From Ulota crispa (lineage: Eukaryota > Streptophyta > Bryopsida > Orthotrichales > Orthotrichaceae), in the NCBI GenBank assembly GCA_963920765.1, contig OY987249.1, positions 3,939,230 through 4,003,229 on the forward strand: a DNA stretch of 64,000 nt. The letters run 5' to 3'. A program made the translations under genes and the position numbers. The number at the start of each line of letters is the position of its first letter. Positions within the stretch are counted from its first letter, which is position 1. Below, one piece after another: positions 1-12,400 of the stretch. The notes beneath the pieces are model-generated. The model was not told where the DNA came from. It worked only from the letters and a program-made list of their open reading frames with translations, and did not search any database.

Positions 1-56
1 TTAGAGGTGTGTTTCACCATTAGCTTCAAAATCTAACGATTTGAAGTGTGGTTTAA

Positions 57-706
57 CCCCTCACCGCCCAAGCTGCAAGGGACCCAAACCGGGCCTCTCG
101 GAATTTTATTCAGAGATGTGCAACATTTTTTCAAGTTTTTTTTAGTGATTCTTGTTGTTTAATTCTTGTTGAAGTCTATTTTTAGCATCAAGAATCTGAT
201 TTTGAAAACAAATTAAATTGATTTGTCTATTCAAGATTTTTTGCAAGGGTGTCCATTGCAAATCTTCACTTTCTAGTGTTGAAGGTTCTTGGAAATGAGC
301 CTCAAGTACACTAGAACTTGGAGAAAACATCACATTAAAAATTCAATTAAAAAAAATTGTAGAATAGATTTTGAGAAGCCGTAAATTGATTGAGGTTATG
401 CATGTTATACTTTACATATTCACATTTTTTTGGTTCCCTCAATTTTAGGTTTGAGATGCAAAAAATGGATTGAAAGACTATAAATCACTTTTGCAGTTTT
501 AACACCCTCAAGATCAAACACTATAATCTTTCAATCTATAAATGCTGTTGCTGTGATTTCTTTTCCTATATGATCTATAACATATCTACTTTGAATTTGT
601 ACGATTGCGCTTCAGAGAAATTTGATAAGACTGATAAAAAAGCCAACATTTTCTTCACTTTCAAGTAAATTCTGAGACACTCAAAAACACCATGGGCGGT
701 GAGGGG
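57..706 (-). mobile_element. TTAA-flanked piggyBac-like element, copy 1
   Basis: The element is bounded by TTAA at 53-56 and 707-710. Its 14-bp perfect terminal inverted repeat is CCCCTCACCGCCCA. Precise TTAA duplication with CCC-starting ends is the signature of the piggyBac superfamily; no transposase is encoded, so this would be non-autonomous. The minus strand holds a short open segment at about 142-333 (residues such as LQWTPLQKILNR). A diverged copy, readable in the opposite orientation, lies at about 36322-36935. Calling it piggyBac-like is inference from the ends only. Confidence 0.65.
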
Positions 707-1091
707 TTAAAAGTTACGTCCTCCGAATAATCTTTCATTTGAACTAGATGCAATAGGGCAACATATTTAACCTTGACTTGAGTTTAATGAGTTTAACATT
801 GGGGTAAATTTAATGAGTAACATTGGGATGCCATATTTAATTAAATTTGAACTATTCATATATTTTTGATTTTTTAATATAAAACATTGGAAGTTTTCCA
901 TAAATTGAGGGACATAAATATCTTGATGTTTTGCATAGAACTCCCAATTTTTTTAACATGCAAGTTTTGCAAAATATCAAGATATTTTCCAATGTTCAAT
1001 GTTTTGCATATGGATTATTATTCTTGCACTTTGTACTGTCCAGATTTAGTTAAACATGTCACTCATAGGAATACTTCAGATTTTCAATTAA

Positions 1092-1858
1092 CCCCTAAGC
1101 GTCTTGCTAAGAAAATTCAACATACCTCCAACATGAAACCTTCAACACATTCTCCAAGCTTTTTGGAAAGTTGAACAAGTAATCACATAATCCAAACTGG
1201 TCATTCTATACCCAACTATAAATCAAATGTTTAAACCAATTTGATTTCAAATCCAAGTAAATTTGCAAAATCCCCATTGTTGAGAATCTCACATTTTCCA
1301 ATTTGGGCAACAGTTCAAACTATGGATTTTGGACTTTCATGTAATATTTTCTCAAAAAAAAGATTTACCTAATGGCTAATCCCATGAGATTGTGTCTTGC
1401 TATACTTGATGGAAAAAAAACTCCACAAATGGAAAAAAACTCCAAAAGATGTGTTCACTCAAACTAGCTAGATACCACTAGCTCCTTACTTTAGAGCTAT
1501 AAAAACCTTGCCCAAATTAAGAAAAAAAAAAGTAACACATCACCAAACTTCCCCCTTGTACAATACAAGACATGAGAGCACCCATCCCATCCGTTCTCTA
1601 AGCCGCTCCCTTCATTTGCCCAAAGACATTCTTCTCCTAATTGGTGAAAAAATAGAACATTCTCCATATTCCATGTAGGATCTAGAGCAAAGGAGGCCCT
1701 TTAAGGAGCAACAAGTCGATCAGAATTTTTCATGAACTAGCAACTCCATTTGGACTTGAGTGGCAGACCAAAATTTGAGCTAAAAATACCTCTTCTGTAT
1801 ACTTTCACACCTCCAAGCACCCCCTTTGGCCATATTAGGCTCTTTGGTCCTTTAGGGG
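1092..1858. mobile_element. TTAA-flanked piggyBac-like element
   Basis: TTAA lies at 1088-1091 and 1859-1862. The ends read CCCCTAAGCGTC and, on the other strand, CCCCTAAAGGACC, so only about 7 bp match strictly. No transposase-like ORF is seen inside, and short ORFs here overlap on both strands without recognisable content. It may be an older copy of the same superfamily as the element at 57-706. Confidence 0.45.
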
Positions 1859-1862
1859 TTAA

Positions 1863-2653
1863 CAAACATATGGTACCGGTATACAACCAAAGCTTCCAAT
1901 TGTGCATTGGAATCGTCAAAATAAATGTGTACATAATCTATTCTTAGTAAGTTACTCCAAGTACTGCGAGTGAGTGGCCGGGTTGCCTTAGTTTTTTCCT
2001 GCACGTGTGGTGTTGTGGTGGCAGTGCAAGTGTCTGTAATCGCATAATTCAAGAGTCAAAACCATCAGAAACTAGCACTCTGCCAGAATCCCATTCTGGA
2101 ACAATCCTGCCGAAGCTAAGCCTTCGTTGCTTCCAGATCACATCCATTCTTAATGTGTTCAATCTGGGCAGCTTGCAAAGATTGCAACTAGTTAGTAGTG
2201 GATAGTCACATTCATTAAAAATGGCATGTTTCAAAGTGACCAAATTTGTGATATTCAAGTGCACAAGTCTTATGAACTAGGACTCCTACAGATTTGAGTT
2301 ACCAATATACGCGCATGAAAATGTGCCCATTTTCTGAAGTTTTGCCAGTTTAACGAACGTACTAATTTACTGGCTCTATGAATTGAAGAACTATTTCTTC
2401 AGGAGAACAGTCCTCTATTCATAGCTATGCAGCTGATCAAGTAATCAAAAGACTTGAGATTTTCTCTATTGATCTTCCAATGAGTTTTTTTAGTTTCACA
2501 ATACTGTTTACTCTAGTGAATCTCGATCATTTCTTCTCCAAAAGAAAAGAAATTTTGGACTCTGTGATTTACTTTCTTGCAGAAATTTGACTGTCAGGAT
2601 CAGAGAGCAAACTAAAGTAGCAAGGGATGCAGTGGGCAAAGTAAATCACTGGC
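1863..2653. other. Intergenic, no gene recognised
   Basis: Short ORFs occur on both strands but overlap in antiparallel frames and show no motif. I see no RNA gene and no clear repeat here. Confidence 0.4.
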
Positions 2654-3175
2654 ATGGCCGGCTCCTCCACTAACAAGAAGGTTTTCCAGTACCATGTTTT
2701 CCTCAACCACCGAGGGCCTAATACCAAACAGCAGTTTCTAGTTCATCTCATCGACAAGCTTCACAAGGCTGGAATCCAGCGGTCAGTCATAATAGACAGG
2801 CAGAATATTCGACATGGAGATACATAAGGTTTCTTCCCTCACTTGGTCGTTAATTTCGGTATCCTTTCAAAAGTGCGACTGTAAGGATGCCAATGCAGAA
2901 TGTTGCCGTTCAAGAGCCAAAGCCTGGAACCACTGCAAATTGCGATTATTCGTTTGCAAGATCCAAAGAGTAAGGTGATGTTATTGGAAAATTATGGGGG
3001 ACAATAGAAAATAATGGCAGCAGTGCTTTGAACTTGCTTTGCTTTGCAGCCAAGACGGTCAGTGATGCCTACGACCCCATGTATGAGATTATGAGCACTT
3101 ACAGCATGAATTTAAGGAAAAAACACCGATACGCACTTCACAAAAGGACAAAGAGCTTGATTGCTGGTAAGTATT
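2654..3175 (+). pseudogene. TIR-domain gene fragment
   Basis: An ATG at 2654 opens a 57-residue frame ending in TAA at 2825-2827. It contains the hallmark start of a plant TIR domain, with VFLNHRGPNTK followed by an LHKAGIQ-type helix. In complete TIR proteins (TIR-NBS-LRR receptors and TIR-only NAD-cleaving enzymes) the domain runs about 130-150 residues, so only the first third is present. A later segment around 3060-3165 (PMYEIMSTYSMNLRKKHR) ends in a GTAAGT donor-like site and may be a remnant exon, but this is uncertain. The segment between them has stops. I read it as a truncated or decayed immune-receptor-type gene. A split exon structure with an unrecognised acceptor cannot be excluded. 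Confidence 0.5.
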
Positions 3176-3420
3176 TACTCAGATACAAATACTAGTATGT
3201 AATACTTCTGAAACTGCTGTATACCTTAGATACCAACACTTCGAAATCTGGGTGTAAGATTTGTAGACCACAGATTTCAAGGGACTACAACTTTACCGCA
3301 TGTTAGGTCTAATTGTATATTAGTGTAAAAGTCCTAAATTTTGACTGAAATGGTACTGGGCCACGCTATTCACTCCGAGCAAAACGCATCGGTCATTTTG
3401 TCTAAATTTTGAGGTGTTTT

Positions 3421-5095
3421 TTACTCCAAAGCGCACACCGTGATATCCGAGTACGTAACCGGCACATTCCAACTACTGAAACAGACATACCGTGCTTCTG
3501 ACAAGAACTGGAGATCTTTGTAAATCAGGATCGTAGAGTCCAGGCTGGGCTCCCTCCCATAACCCATCTGTAGAAGCCTCGTAGATTTGTCGATGGAAAT
3601 CCACAGATCATTCACGGTGTCCACTCGTGGTTTGTTCATTCCCACTGGAACAGTGCCTAGATTGGTTCCTTGGGATCTCCGCCTCACCACCGACATTGTA
3701 TTGCTCCATCCCCCGATCACGAACTCGTACATGGGGTCCATGGATTGGGGCTGGCAGGACACGGCCACGTGCACATCGTTTGCACAGTCCGCCGAGAAAC
3801 ATACTACACCCTGGCCTTGTTGTGGGAGCTCAAAATGATTGCTCCAGTCGTACACTCCATTCTTTGGAGGCACCTTCATCTCATCAATTTGTTGATGCAA
3901 TCGTAGATGTCTCGTTCTTTCACGAAGCCCACCTGCAAGTCTGCTTTGCAATCCCCAGCATGAAAACATCCCATTAGACAAACAATAAATAGTCAATTGC
4001 TCTTTCTTCGTCTAAACATCGTCAGATTTTGAGAATTTTTTTGGTCTGGTTACAGGACGCAATCATTTAGACTCAACAGAAAAAAATTATATTGCAAAAA
4101 TGTTGTAGATTTCCAGATACAGTATCACTGCTACCAAACCAAGGAGAATGTGACGCAGAATTCGTCAAAATCGGTAGACCTGTGGCCTCAACAAATCCTT
4201 GGAGCCACTCAAGTGAAAAGCGGGAAAACCTCAAAGTTCTTGAATCCTTAAACGCCGGGCTGGTCACCTTGACCAGCCCGCTACAGTGTTTTTTTATTAG
4301 AACACTCATGAGTGCCATCATTTCCTAGAGTTGCAGTAGTCAACAGTGCATGGTGCTTTCATGAAAATTGCAAGAAAGGCAGCTTGGAAATTAACACAAT
4401 GTCTTCGAATCTTCTCACAATTTGGGTTATCTAAAAATACGAGTGCATCTAATGAGATAATTTTTTGCTTCCATGATGGACCATGTGTTTATGATCACTT
4501 CTGAAAAAAATCAAATGAAAAATGGCATTTCTCTGTCACACAGAGCAGGAGGACGTTCGTCTTCCTCGGCGTTTAAGGGTTACGAAATGATTGGCTCCAT
4601 ACTTAGGTCGTTTTGCCGTGTGCAATGGTGCTAAAAGATACTAGAATAATAATAGTTTTAGAATAATAATAGTTTCAGAATAATAATAATTTTGATAATG
4701 CAAACTGAGAGCGCACATGCAGACTTCTGTTAGGTTTACACTGAAAATTGCGTTTAGGTTGCCTCAGACTAATTTCTCGACAGTTTACAGTACATGAATA
4801 TTAACTGCTGCTAGAGAAGAAATGAAAAGCAGTGTAAAGGAGGATCAGCTCACCCGACCGTCTGCGAGCTAGCAATGCTCTGGGTTTTGCTTTTGCCGTT
4901 CATATCGTCCAGCGCCCCGTGACTCGACAACTTCGAAGCCAACATAGGCAGCCGCGTAGAAAGTTCGTCACCTCCATCGCCGCTCCAGACTGGGAGCCCT
5001 GCACTCGCAAAGCTTCTAGTCCCAAAGAGAAATTCACCACAGAGAAACCATAGACTATGCAGTTGAAAGCGCAGTCTTGACAGAAACGGCCTCAT
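3421..5095 (-). CDS. Methyltransf_FA-domain protein, two exons
   Basis: Exons are 5095-4854 and 3940-3421, joined in phase (80 codons plus GG, then A), giving about 253 residues. Residues from about 115 onward match the farnesoic acid O-methyltransferase-type domain (Pfam Methyltransf_FA). The visible pattern is FELP, FSADCANDVHVAVS, YEFVIGGWSNTMSVVRR, DLWISIDKSTRLLQMG and YVCFSSWNVPVTYSDI. Despite its name, the domain is mostly a beta-rich module of uncertain activity, so I infer no methyltransferase reaction. The N-terminus (MRPFLSRLRFQLHSLWFLCG) could be a signal or targeting peptide. I chose the ATG at 5095 because it lies about 108 bp below a TATA box and the upstream in-frame stretch has no ATG. 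The alternative acceptor four bases upstream also keeps the frame. The intron holds a TTAA-type element. The TIR fragment is the convergent neighbour. Confidence 0.65.
4245..4579. mobile_element. Short piggyBac-like element in the Methyltransf_FA intron
   Basis: The left end is TCCTTAAACGCC and the right end, read inward on the other strand, is CCCTTAAACGCC, an 11/12 match. The flanking tetramers are TGAA and TTAC, each one change from TTAA. Just inside the left end is a perfect hairpin at 4256-4280 with stem CGGGCTGGTCA and a 3-nt loop. It lies within the intron 3941-4853. Confidence 0.5.
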
Positions 5096-5202
5096 CGTGG
5101 CCGATGATTCAATCCACAAGGCCTGCTGCACTCGTTCTACAAGATGGAACCGCAGAATTAGCCCGAGAATTAGAGTCAAGTCTACGGGCTCATTCACCGG
5201 AG

Positions 5203-5210
5203 ATATATAA
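5203..5210 (-). promoter_or_regulatory. TATA box candidate
   Basis: On the minus strand the sequence reads TTATATAT, about 108 bp before the ATG at 5095. The spacing suits a start site near 5180-5170 and a 5' leader of about 80 nt for the Methyltransf_FA gene. Confidence 0.4.
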
Positions 5211-5213
5211 GCT

Positions 5214-6093
5214 GCTCGAAACGAAGTGCAAATGAAGAAAACTTAAAGGAGTTGAAACAGATTTATGACTAACACCTACATGGATTGATACTCCTGAAGA
5301 TGGAGCATATACCAAAGCTTTGTGCACAAGGCATCAGCCTCTCTCAACTCTCCTCTCGAGTTTGAGGTGGTCTATGCTACGGAGCTACTTGTACATAAAG
5401 GTCCATCTAGCAAATCGCGTTAGACGGCGGAGTGTAGTTCCCAACGCCTTCGTTGTTGTCACATAAGTCAACATTCATTAGCACTTATAAAAGAATGACA
5501 GCGTCATCCTAGAACATGATATTTCTCCTCAAAACAGGCATCTTTTCCGGTATCAGCGGCCGGGGGTTTAAAAGTCTACGGTTACTGTTTTTAGGGGAAT
5601 CGTCTGGGGTCGTTGACACCATTTGAGGGAATTGAGGCCATGCCGGGTAATGAAGCACTCTGAAAGACTGTAAATTAATCAACTGGCTACACAACACCTC
5701 GAATTATTCCGACGATTTTTTGCTCTAAATTCCTGTCCCTCGAAGAAAATAAATCCAAACTAATCCCACATGCAGAGCTCAAAGAGAACAAATAATTTTT
5801 TTATCAGAGGGCCCTGGAAAGGAGATCCTTATGATGATGATACTCCGGTCATCATTTGATGAATCAGAATGTATCCAGAACTCCAAATCGATGGAAACTC
5901 AGTCCACATTTCTTTCGAAGTCTTTTCTTACATGGCAGTCCTTGGCAGCACCGCAAAATTCTCGTCAAAAAAACTGTGCAATCGCTCAGAGAATCCTCAC
6001 GCAGACGCACCAAACCCTAAATCCTGCTTTGATTCTCGACTTGCACGGCTCAACGCTCCAAACCCTAAATCCCAACACTACCAGAAAATTTCC
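5214..6093. other. Intergenic with two telo-box motifs
   Basis: No gene is recognised. Two copies of CCAAACCCTAAATCC lie near 6009 and 6061, about 52 bp apart. AAACCCTAA telo-boxes are common in plant promoters and first introns, but here they sit 3' of a minus-strand gene, so their role is unclear. Confidence 0.35.
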
Positions 6094-6534
6094 TCAGAAC
6101 GAGACGTCCGGTTTGTCTGGCTGCTCTTCGGGGTTCTCCTCCTCCTCGTCCTTCTTCTCGTCCTCGTCCTCGTCCTCTTCCGGAGGGTCTGCCGGCAGCG
6201 GAGGCGGCAACGGCGTCTTCATGGGGCTGAATTGCGGGAAAATGTCCGGTCTCCTGCCAGGTCGCGGCCTGTCCCACTCGATTGGGAAGTCCAGAGGCGA
6301 GCGCCGAGTCATCTTCTCCTCGTCGGGCGCCATGGCCCTCGCGGACTGAGCTCCCGCGGCATTCGAAGAGGCGGCAAATCTGCGCACGGGGCCAAATTTC
6401 ACCGAAGTCGACGAAGATTGCAAACCGTGCTCGGAAGAGAAGGAGTAGGAGCAGGAGCAGCGAGGCTCCTGCGGGAGGTGGCGTTGTAGAGAGGCAGCGT
6501 GCAGAGACGCCGAGGCGCACACCGCAACAGCCAT
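6094..6534 (-). CDS. Small acidic-tailed protein, probably plastid-targeted
   Basis: A single-exon frame of 146 residues starts at the ATG at 6534. A frame extension upstream lacks the look of coding sequence, and the chosen start gives a typical transit-peptide-like N-terminus (MAVAVCASASLHAASL), rich in Ala, Ser and His with few acids. The central block EKMTRRSPLDFPIEWDRPRP then GRRPDIFPQFSPMKTPLPPP looks strongly constrained, and it leads into a tail of about 30 residues dominated by Glu and Asp. I believe similar proteins occur across land plants but cannot name the family, and no enzymatic motif is visible. Strong GC enrichment compared with the flanks supports coding. Overlapping frames on both strands here are by-products of that GC bias. 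Localisation is inferred from composition only. Confidence 0.6.
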   Translation of the reverse strand: MAVAVCASASLHAASLQRHLPQEPRCSCSYSFSSEHGLQSSSTSVKFGPVRRFAASSNAAGAQSARAMAPDEEKMTRRSPLDFPIEWDRPRPGRRPDIFPQFSPMKTPLPPPLPADPPEEDEDEDEKKDEEEENPEEQPDKPDVSF

Positions 6535-7362
6535 GGCTGAAAAAACAACGATAACAATCGGAGAGAGCCACAGAAATGCTTCGGTTTGTGAATATCTCTC
6601 GTCATTTTGCTGGTCGGTTAACATTCTCTTCTCTTCTCGTACTTTTTCGCTTGGACTGGTAACTTTTCGTAGATATGAGCAGCCACGGATATTTCAGAGA
6701 AAAATCTTCGATTTATATATATATTCATAATTGTTCGTGGCTGACACAGCAATTTTTTCCATTTCATAGATTTCCTGTCTGAATGAGATTTCGTGTTCGT
6801 GGGTATGTTTTGGCTCGGTTCAGACTACAGTAGCGACCGGACAAAATTATCACAAATGTCATTGGTTGAAATATTAGTTTTGTCCATTGCAGTGTACACT
6901 TAAGGGTTTATTTGGGATTTGAACTTGCTAGGTTACCAACCAAAATAATAATGTTATTGGACAAGATAGTGAAGTTTTGAGGTTTGCAATTAGAGTGGCT
7001 CCAAACTTGTCCGGTAGATAAACATTCCTACTTTGTCGCAATGTTCTTCTTCAACACTCTTGGATGATTTAAAAGTACTTTCACTACAAAGGAATGTTGT
7101 TAATTTGGACATTTTTTGTTGATTTGGACCTTTTTCTATTAATTTGGACATGTTTAGTCCATTCAAATGTGTCAATTTGGACATTGTTTCCTTGCATGAC
7201 GTAGAAGTGCCTTGGAGGATGAAAGATTAGATGGGCTGTTTTTGTGTTTTGTTTGGTTGTTGGTTTGAGCCAAGCCTAACAATGACATACTTGAAGTGCT
7301 CACAAGCAAGAGATGAAGCATGCAAATCTAGAGCTTTTGACACAAAATGAATCATGATCTAA
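6535..7362. other. Intergenic, no gene recognised
   Basis: This is the probable promoter of the minus-strand gene ending at 6534, followed by AT-rich sequence. No further feature is seen. Confidence 0.35.
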
Positions 7363-7803
7363 GAGCATCATCAATGTGTACACTGCGAATGGGACTTGGA
7401 AGTAGCCGGTCTTGCATCGCTCCCTGCCCCTTAAGTAAGGAGTTCCTTTCACCAACCGGATCCTTCCAATGTTGACGCAACTCCCATTGCAGATTCAAGC
7501 ACGGTAGTAGAAGAATGTAAGTACTTGCAAGTTGTTGCTGGGAAATTGCAAGCTATTGCAAGCTATCACAAGCAACATGTCACTCTGTCAGCAAATGTAG
7601 TGCACACTGGGAAAACGTGTAAGGGCACGGAAAAATGAGACAATATGCCGCTACAAGAGGTGGTTCTAACATGGTCAAGTTTGGCGTTTCTATTCTGGTG
7701 GCAACATTGGAGCCCTAGAAACCCCTAAACCTCTCACTAAAGTGGCCCCCACCAAGCAAAATGCAAACCCGTCTCTTTCTGAGTATACACATTGATGATG
7801 CTC
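7363..7803. mobile_element. PIF/Harbinger (Tourist-like) MITE
   Basis: The terminal inverted repeat is GAGCATCATCAATGTGTA, matching its mirror at the right end with about one mismatch. TAA is duplicated at 7360-7362 and 7804-7806. TAA duplications with GAGCATC-type ends are characteristic of Tourist-like MITEs mobilised by PIF/Harbinger transposases. The element is 441 bp and carries no transposase. Confidence 0.7.
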
Positions 7804-7806
7804 TAA

Positions 7807-9456
7807 GTATGTTTTAGAAATGAGATCATCATTTTTGAAAGTTTTCATTTTTTTTCTATTTCTACATGAATTGATTGCACAAAAATCATGAAGCATGCTG
7901 TAATCAAGTTAATTGAATCTCTTAAGAAGAGACAAACTTTTTTTCAAAACGTATTTAGACATACTTCATCCATTTTGTACAACTTCTATACTATCATTCA
8001 TTGTACACCCATTAGGTTGACTCTTATAAGGGTTATACAAGTAGTCCTATCTTAGGTTTGAGGTAGAAGCACCCCTCACCGTTAGTGTCCCCATCCCTGA
8101 TACCTACTTGTGTCAGTGATGCTAGTGATTGTTTAATAAAAATTTTGATTATAAGTGACAAAGTGGTGGTTTTGGGTGACTAACATGACAATTTTGAGTG
8201 CTCCATCTCACTATTTATGAACTCCTCAAGTTAGTATTATGAGCATGTGAGCACACTAAAGACATCTCCTACATACAACTATACATTTTCAGTGATTTAA
8301 GACTTTGAAAAATCTTTGTGAATAAATACTTGCAATTGAAACTTTCAAATTGTTTCCAGTATTTTTTATTTCCTCTTCCTAACTTAACACTACTTTTTTC
8401 AAAGTTCATCAACTGATTTCCTACCCTAAAACCCTTGTTTTCACGCTTGTGGGTGCTCCTACCTTAAATTTTTTTTCTTCTCTTGGAGATGTCAAATAGA
8501 TAAAGTAGAAAATTTTCAAATTGCGATTTTTTGGACTTGAACTATACTTGTAGTAAACTTCATGTGACATTGGTATGCTCTTCAAGAGTCCAATTGGGGG
8601 ATTCTCCCGACTCAATAATGTTCTTTATTTATGTTATGAAGAGGTTTGGATTAAGGTCTCGATTAAGATTACTGTTGTCATTAACTTGGTACAAAATTTG
8701 GTGTACATTCCAATATTTCTACTAGCAGGTTTTCCTTAAATAATACTTTTGTTATGTGACGATTAAGTGTGATTTTGAATCAAAATATAACTAGGTTTTG
8801 CAATTCAAGATTCAATTTATTTTAAAGAAAAAGTAAGTTTGTTTATGATATCACCGTATGAATTTGAAATTGGAAATCCTCATAACCGAATTACACTTAA
8901 ACTAACCCACTTACCCTTACTATAATCCACCATTACTATAATCAAATAACAAAGAAAAACACATGGAATTAAACTGTAATTGTGTTAGATATCTACCACA
9001 CACAATATAAGTAAAATAAACTCGAATTCCCCGTATATCCATTCTTTAGTATCCATGCGTTGTACACTTGTATGGTCTTAGAACATCACTAAAATCCGTA
9101 AGTTTTGAATGCAAGCATCAAGAAGTATCATACACCTTAACTAATTCTAAATTCCACAATACACAAGTATATCTATGAAATATTCTAAAGTTTTTTTTTA
9201 TTATTAAAAACTCAAATGCAAAGGTCAGAAGCTTTTGAGCATTTAAGAAGTGAGACAATTTTTTTATAATTCGTTTTCAAATAGGATATTCCTTGGAAAA
9301 GAATAAGCAAAACAGATTCAACAAACAATTAATTAATTCAAGAGGCACAAACACTGCATAAGAAAAAAGATATGTAACATAACTTAATCCACCAAACAAT
9401 CTTCACATCTATTCACAATTCCCGCTGCTAATTTGCAAAACCTACACTACAAGTGA
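7807..9456. other. AT-rich intergenic, no gene recognised
   Basis: Only short ORFs without motifs are present. The last few hundred bases are probably the 3' untranslated and downstream part of the LIP1/LRR gene. Confidence 0.35.
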
Positions 9457-12400
9457 CTAAACCTTGCGTCTTTGTAAGCTATTGACATTACCCAGGTCAC
9501 TGGCAATTTCTACAGTCTTGGCTAGGGAAGAGGATGAAAGGTTCACCATCGCAGGAAGAGCAGAAGAGGACCGTTTTACATTGAAAAGGGATGACCTACC
9601 GGGAGTGCTCAGAAATGGCTGCGACGCATTTCTCGCCAAACATGATGGAGGAGTCGCCAGCAGAGGTGCAACGTCCGGTTGGTAGCCCTTGGCTTCCAGC
9701 AAGGGGCATTTCAATTCTTCTGCAGTACTCTCAGGATCTAGAATCACAATGCGCCGTGTTTTCTTCGGTTTCCGCTTTCGAACTCTACCTCCAGAGTTGG
9801 CTACCGCGTCACCTTTCTTCTGTGGAGACTGCTTGGGTGAGGGCAAGGGTGAGGGTAAGGGTGAGGCTGAGGGTGATAATAATGAGAGTGAGTCTTCCGT
9901 CACATTGGCAGTGTTCCATTTTGCCTTGTCAGTTTCGTGCTCGTTCATATCCGAGTGCACAGGTGAGCTTGTGCCAGCCTCTTCATCGTTACTCTCGGTG
10001 ATGTTTATCTTCAGAATGCCACCATCAATAGGAGGTTTAGATGTAAGCTCTTGAAAGTCGATTTGCTTATCCGTTATCGATGACGGGCTGCTTGGGTCAC
10101 TGTTAGTCCTATCAGAATTGGAATCTGCTTGATGGTCAACAACCGAATCAGAATCACCGTCACTCGATGTGGCTGACAGATCAAGCGGCAACCGGAGCAT
10201 TTCATTCACCAAGTGTTGTCGTCGATGCATGAGAGCACTGTCATAATGCGGGGGCGACGCCGGTGCTCGATCGTCACTCTCATCGTCTCTCACTTGCAAT
10301 GAACTCATACTGCTCTCCTCACTGTAAAGCTCCTTCTCCTCAGGGTCGGATCTCGTCACGGCCTCCAGCAAATGCACGGCTTCTCGAAGGTCAGGAGGGG
10401 TGGCTACATCCTCCAGCCTCCTTCGAACTTCTTCTTTGCCCCGTCTCCTCCGTTGTGACCAGCTCCCGTGATCGCTGGTGCCCGCTGACTTATCCTCCTC
10501 ACGACCTGAACTGCGGCCAGGATCACTCTCCCAGAGCCCACTAAGGTCGTTCAGCCAAGTGCTCGATCCCTCCCTCTTCATGTTTTCAATTTGATCTATG
10601 AGCTGAGAAACCTCAGGATCTACCTGCTCCCTCACTTCTGATGTGCCTGACGGGGCAGCTTCAGCCTCTAAACCTGCTGCTTGCACATCCTGTTGAACAC
10701 TGTCAACTGCTCCGGCTATATTAGAGCCACCTGTGTCATCGATTGATGCCAGTCGCGTACTCTTCTTCTGCCATTTAACATGTAATGTAGTGAGTCACTT
10801 AGTCCGACATACGCAATGGAAAAGTAAATAACTCATCGCAACACCTACACCAAATAGTGCATTTAGGTTGCCCCATACTAATTTCTCAACATTTTGCACT
10901 ATTTCAATAATTACCAAGATTATGGTAACTTTTTCAATCATTATTGTGATAAACAATGGAGGAAGGAAGCAGAGGTTGGAAGCAGGAACAAATGCCAAAG
11001 CCAGGTGGAACGCTACACATAATCAGGAATTACCGTAGCATAAAGAGAGTTGCATGGCCTTCCATGTGGCCAAAGGTGATTCATGAGGTAACTTTGCCAA
11101 GATGGGCATCCTAATTGTTAAGGCAACCTAAATGCACTATTTAGTGTAGATAGAATTAACACCGACACTTCATCAGCAGAAACATTACGTGCATTTGCTT
11201 CAGATACGGTGCCAGAAAAAGAAAACTGCCATGGATGGATTACAAATGTACGAAAGTTGATACCAAAAAAGTGAGTTAGTGAAATAAACGAGAGGTACTA
11301 GGAAAACAGCATACCTTGAGTGCTTGTCGAGATTGAGAGAGCAGAGCTACTGACGACTGTCCAGCATCGTAAAGGGGTGCATGCAAACTCTCGGAACTCT
11401 TGGCAGGTACATAGATACCGTAACTAGCTCGCCGCTTAACCCGTTGAGTAAGTATTCTACGCATGAACCAACTCTCCAGCTTCGTCATTGGTTGTCCATC
11501 CACTTCCAGCTGTCATGAATGAAATGTGTGAAAACAAAGTTGAAAGACACAATTTCGGTAAGAGCTGAATTCTTCACCAAAAGGAATGCAGTGTAAGCGA
11601 TAAAACACAACGTCCGTTCTGTTATTAAGTTTCACATGGATAGAACAAAGCGCACGTCAATGAACTACAATAAAAACATAACGAATACCAGTCCTTACAT
11701 GATCAAACACTTAGTCCTCCATCCACTTCAAGCTGCTAATGACTATGTAAATATAGGCACGCTATGAAGTAACACAAAGAAAAGTTGCCCACCTTACTTG
11801 AATCGTGAAAGTAACTGAAAACTTCTTCACGATAGTGCGAGCTGACACTGATCGGGTTACCATTCAACCACAAGAATTGAAGAAGGGGCAAAAAGCCGAG
11901 CGCCTCCACCTCTTGAAAGTTGGAAATTATGTTATGAGAAAGGTCAAGCGCTTCCAGAGAAAAAAGCGTCTCTATTCCCCGTGTCGAAACTAGCGCGTTG
12001 TTTCTCAAGACTAGCTTGGTGATAGTGCCCACTACCTGCAATTCGTTACAGCCTCCAATTTAGGCATAAAGACATTACAGGTAAACCTAATTTGAACAGT
12101 CGAGTTAAAACACATATCTACTTCCCTTACATAATTTTTCTATCAAAAACATACTGCAATTTATGCAGTGTTTCATGAACATAACTACTGTCAATTACGC
12201 AGATTCGGTAAAATCAACAGGGACGATATAATTCCTTGCGTATTGGGAGGGTACTAAACTAAAGCCCCCAGGTCAGGCGGGTAAAATGAAGTTACATGCA
12301 GAAAATGGCTTTATCACGAAACAGTTCCTAGATCCTAGCTGAAACATATACGCCTACTTACATCTATTTTACGTCATTTATTCCATGTCAGACACATTGC

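Noticed and set aside
5097..5197. Longer start of the Methyltransf_FA protein (hydrophobic LTLILGLILRF)
   Set aside because: That stretch has no ATG and overlaps the expected 5' leader just below the TATA box.
6065..6571. Several overlapping long ORFs on both strands around the acidic-tail gene
   Set aside because: They arise from GC- and Glu/Asp-codon bias; only the 6534-6094 frame has a transit-like start and constrained core.
9689..10054. Plus-strand ORFs opposite the last LIP1 exon
   Set aside because: They are antisense shadows of the Ser/Pro-rich coding exon; the purine-rich GAGGGTAAGG run encodes Ser/Pro repeats on the minus strand.
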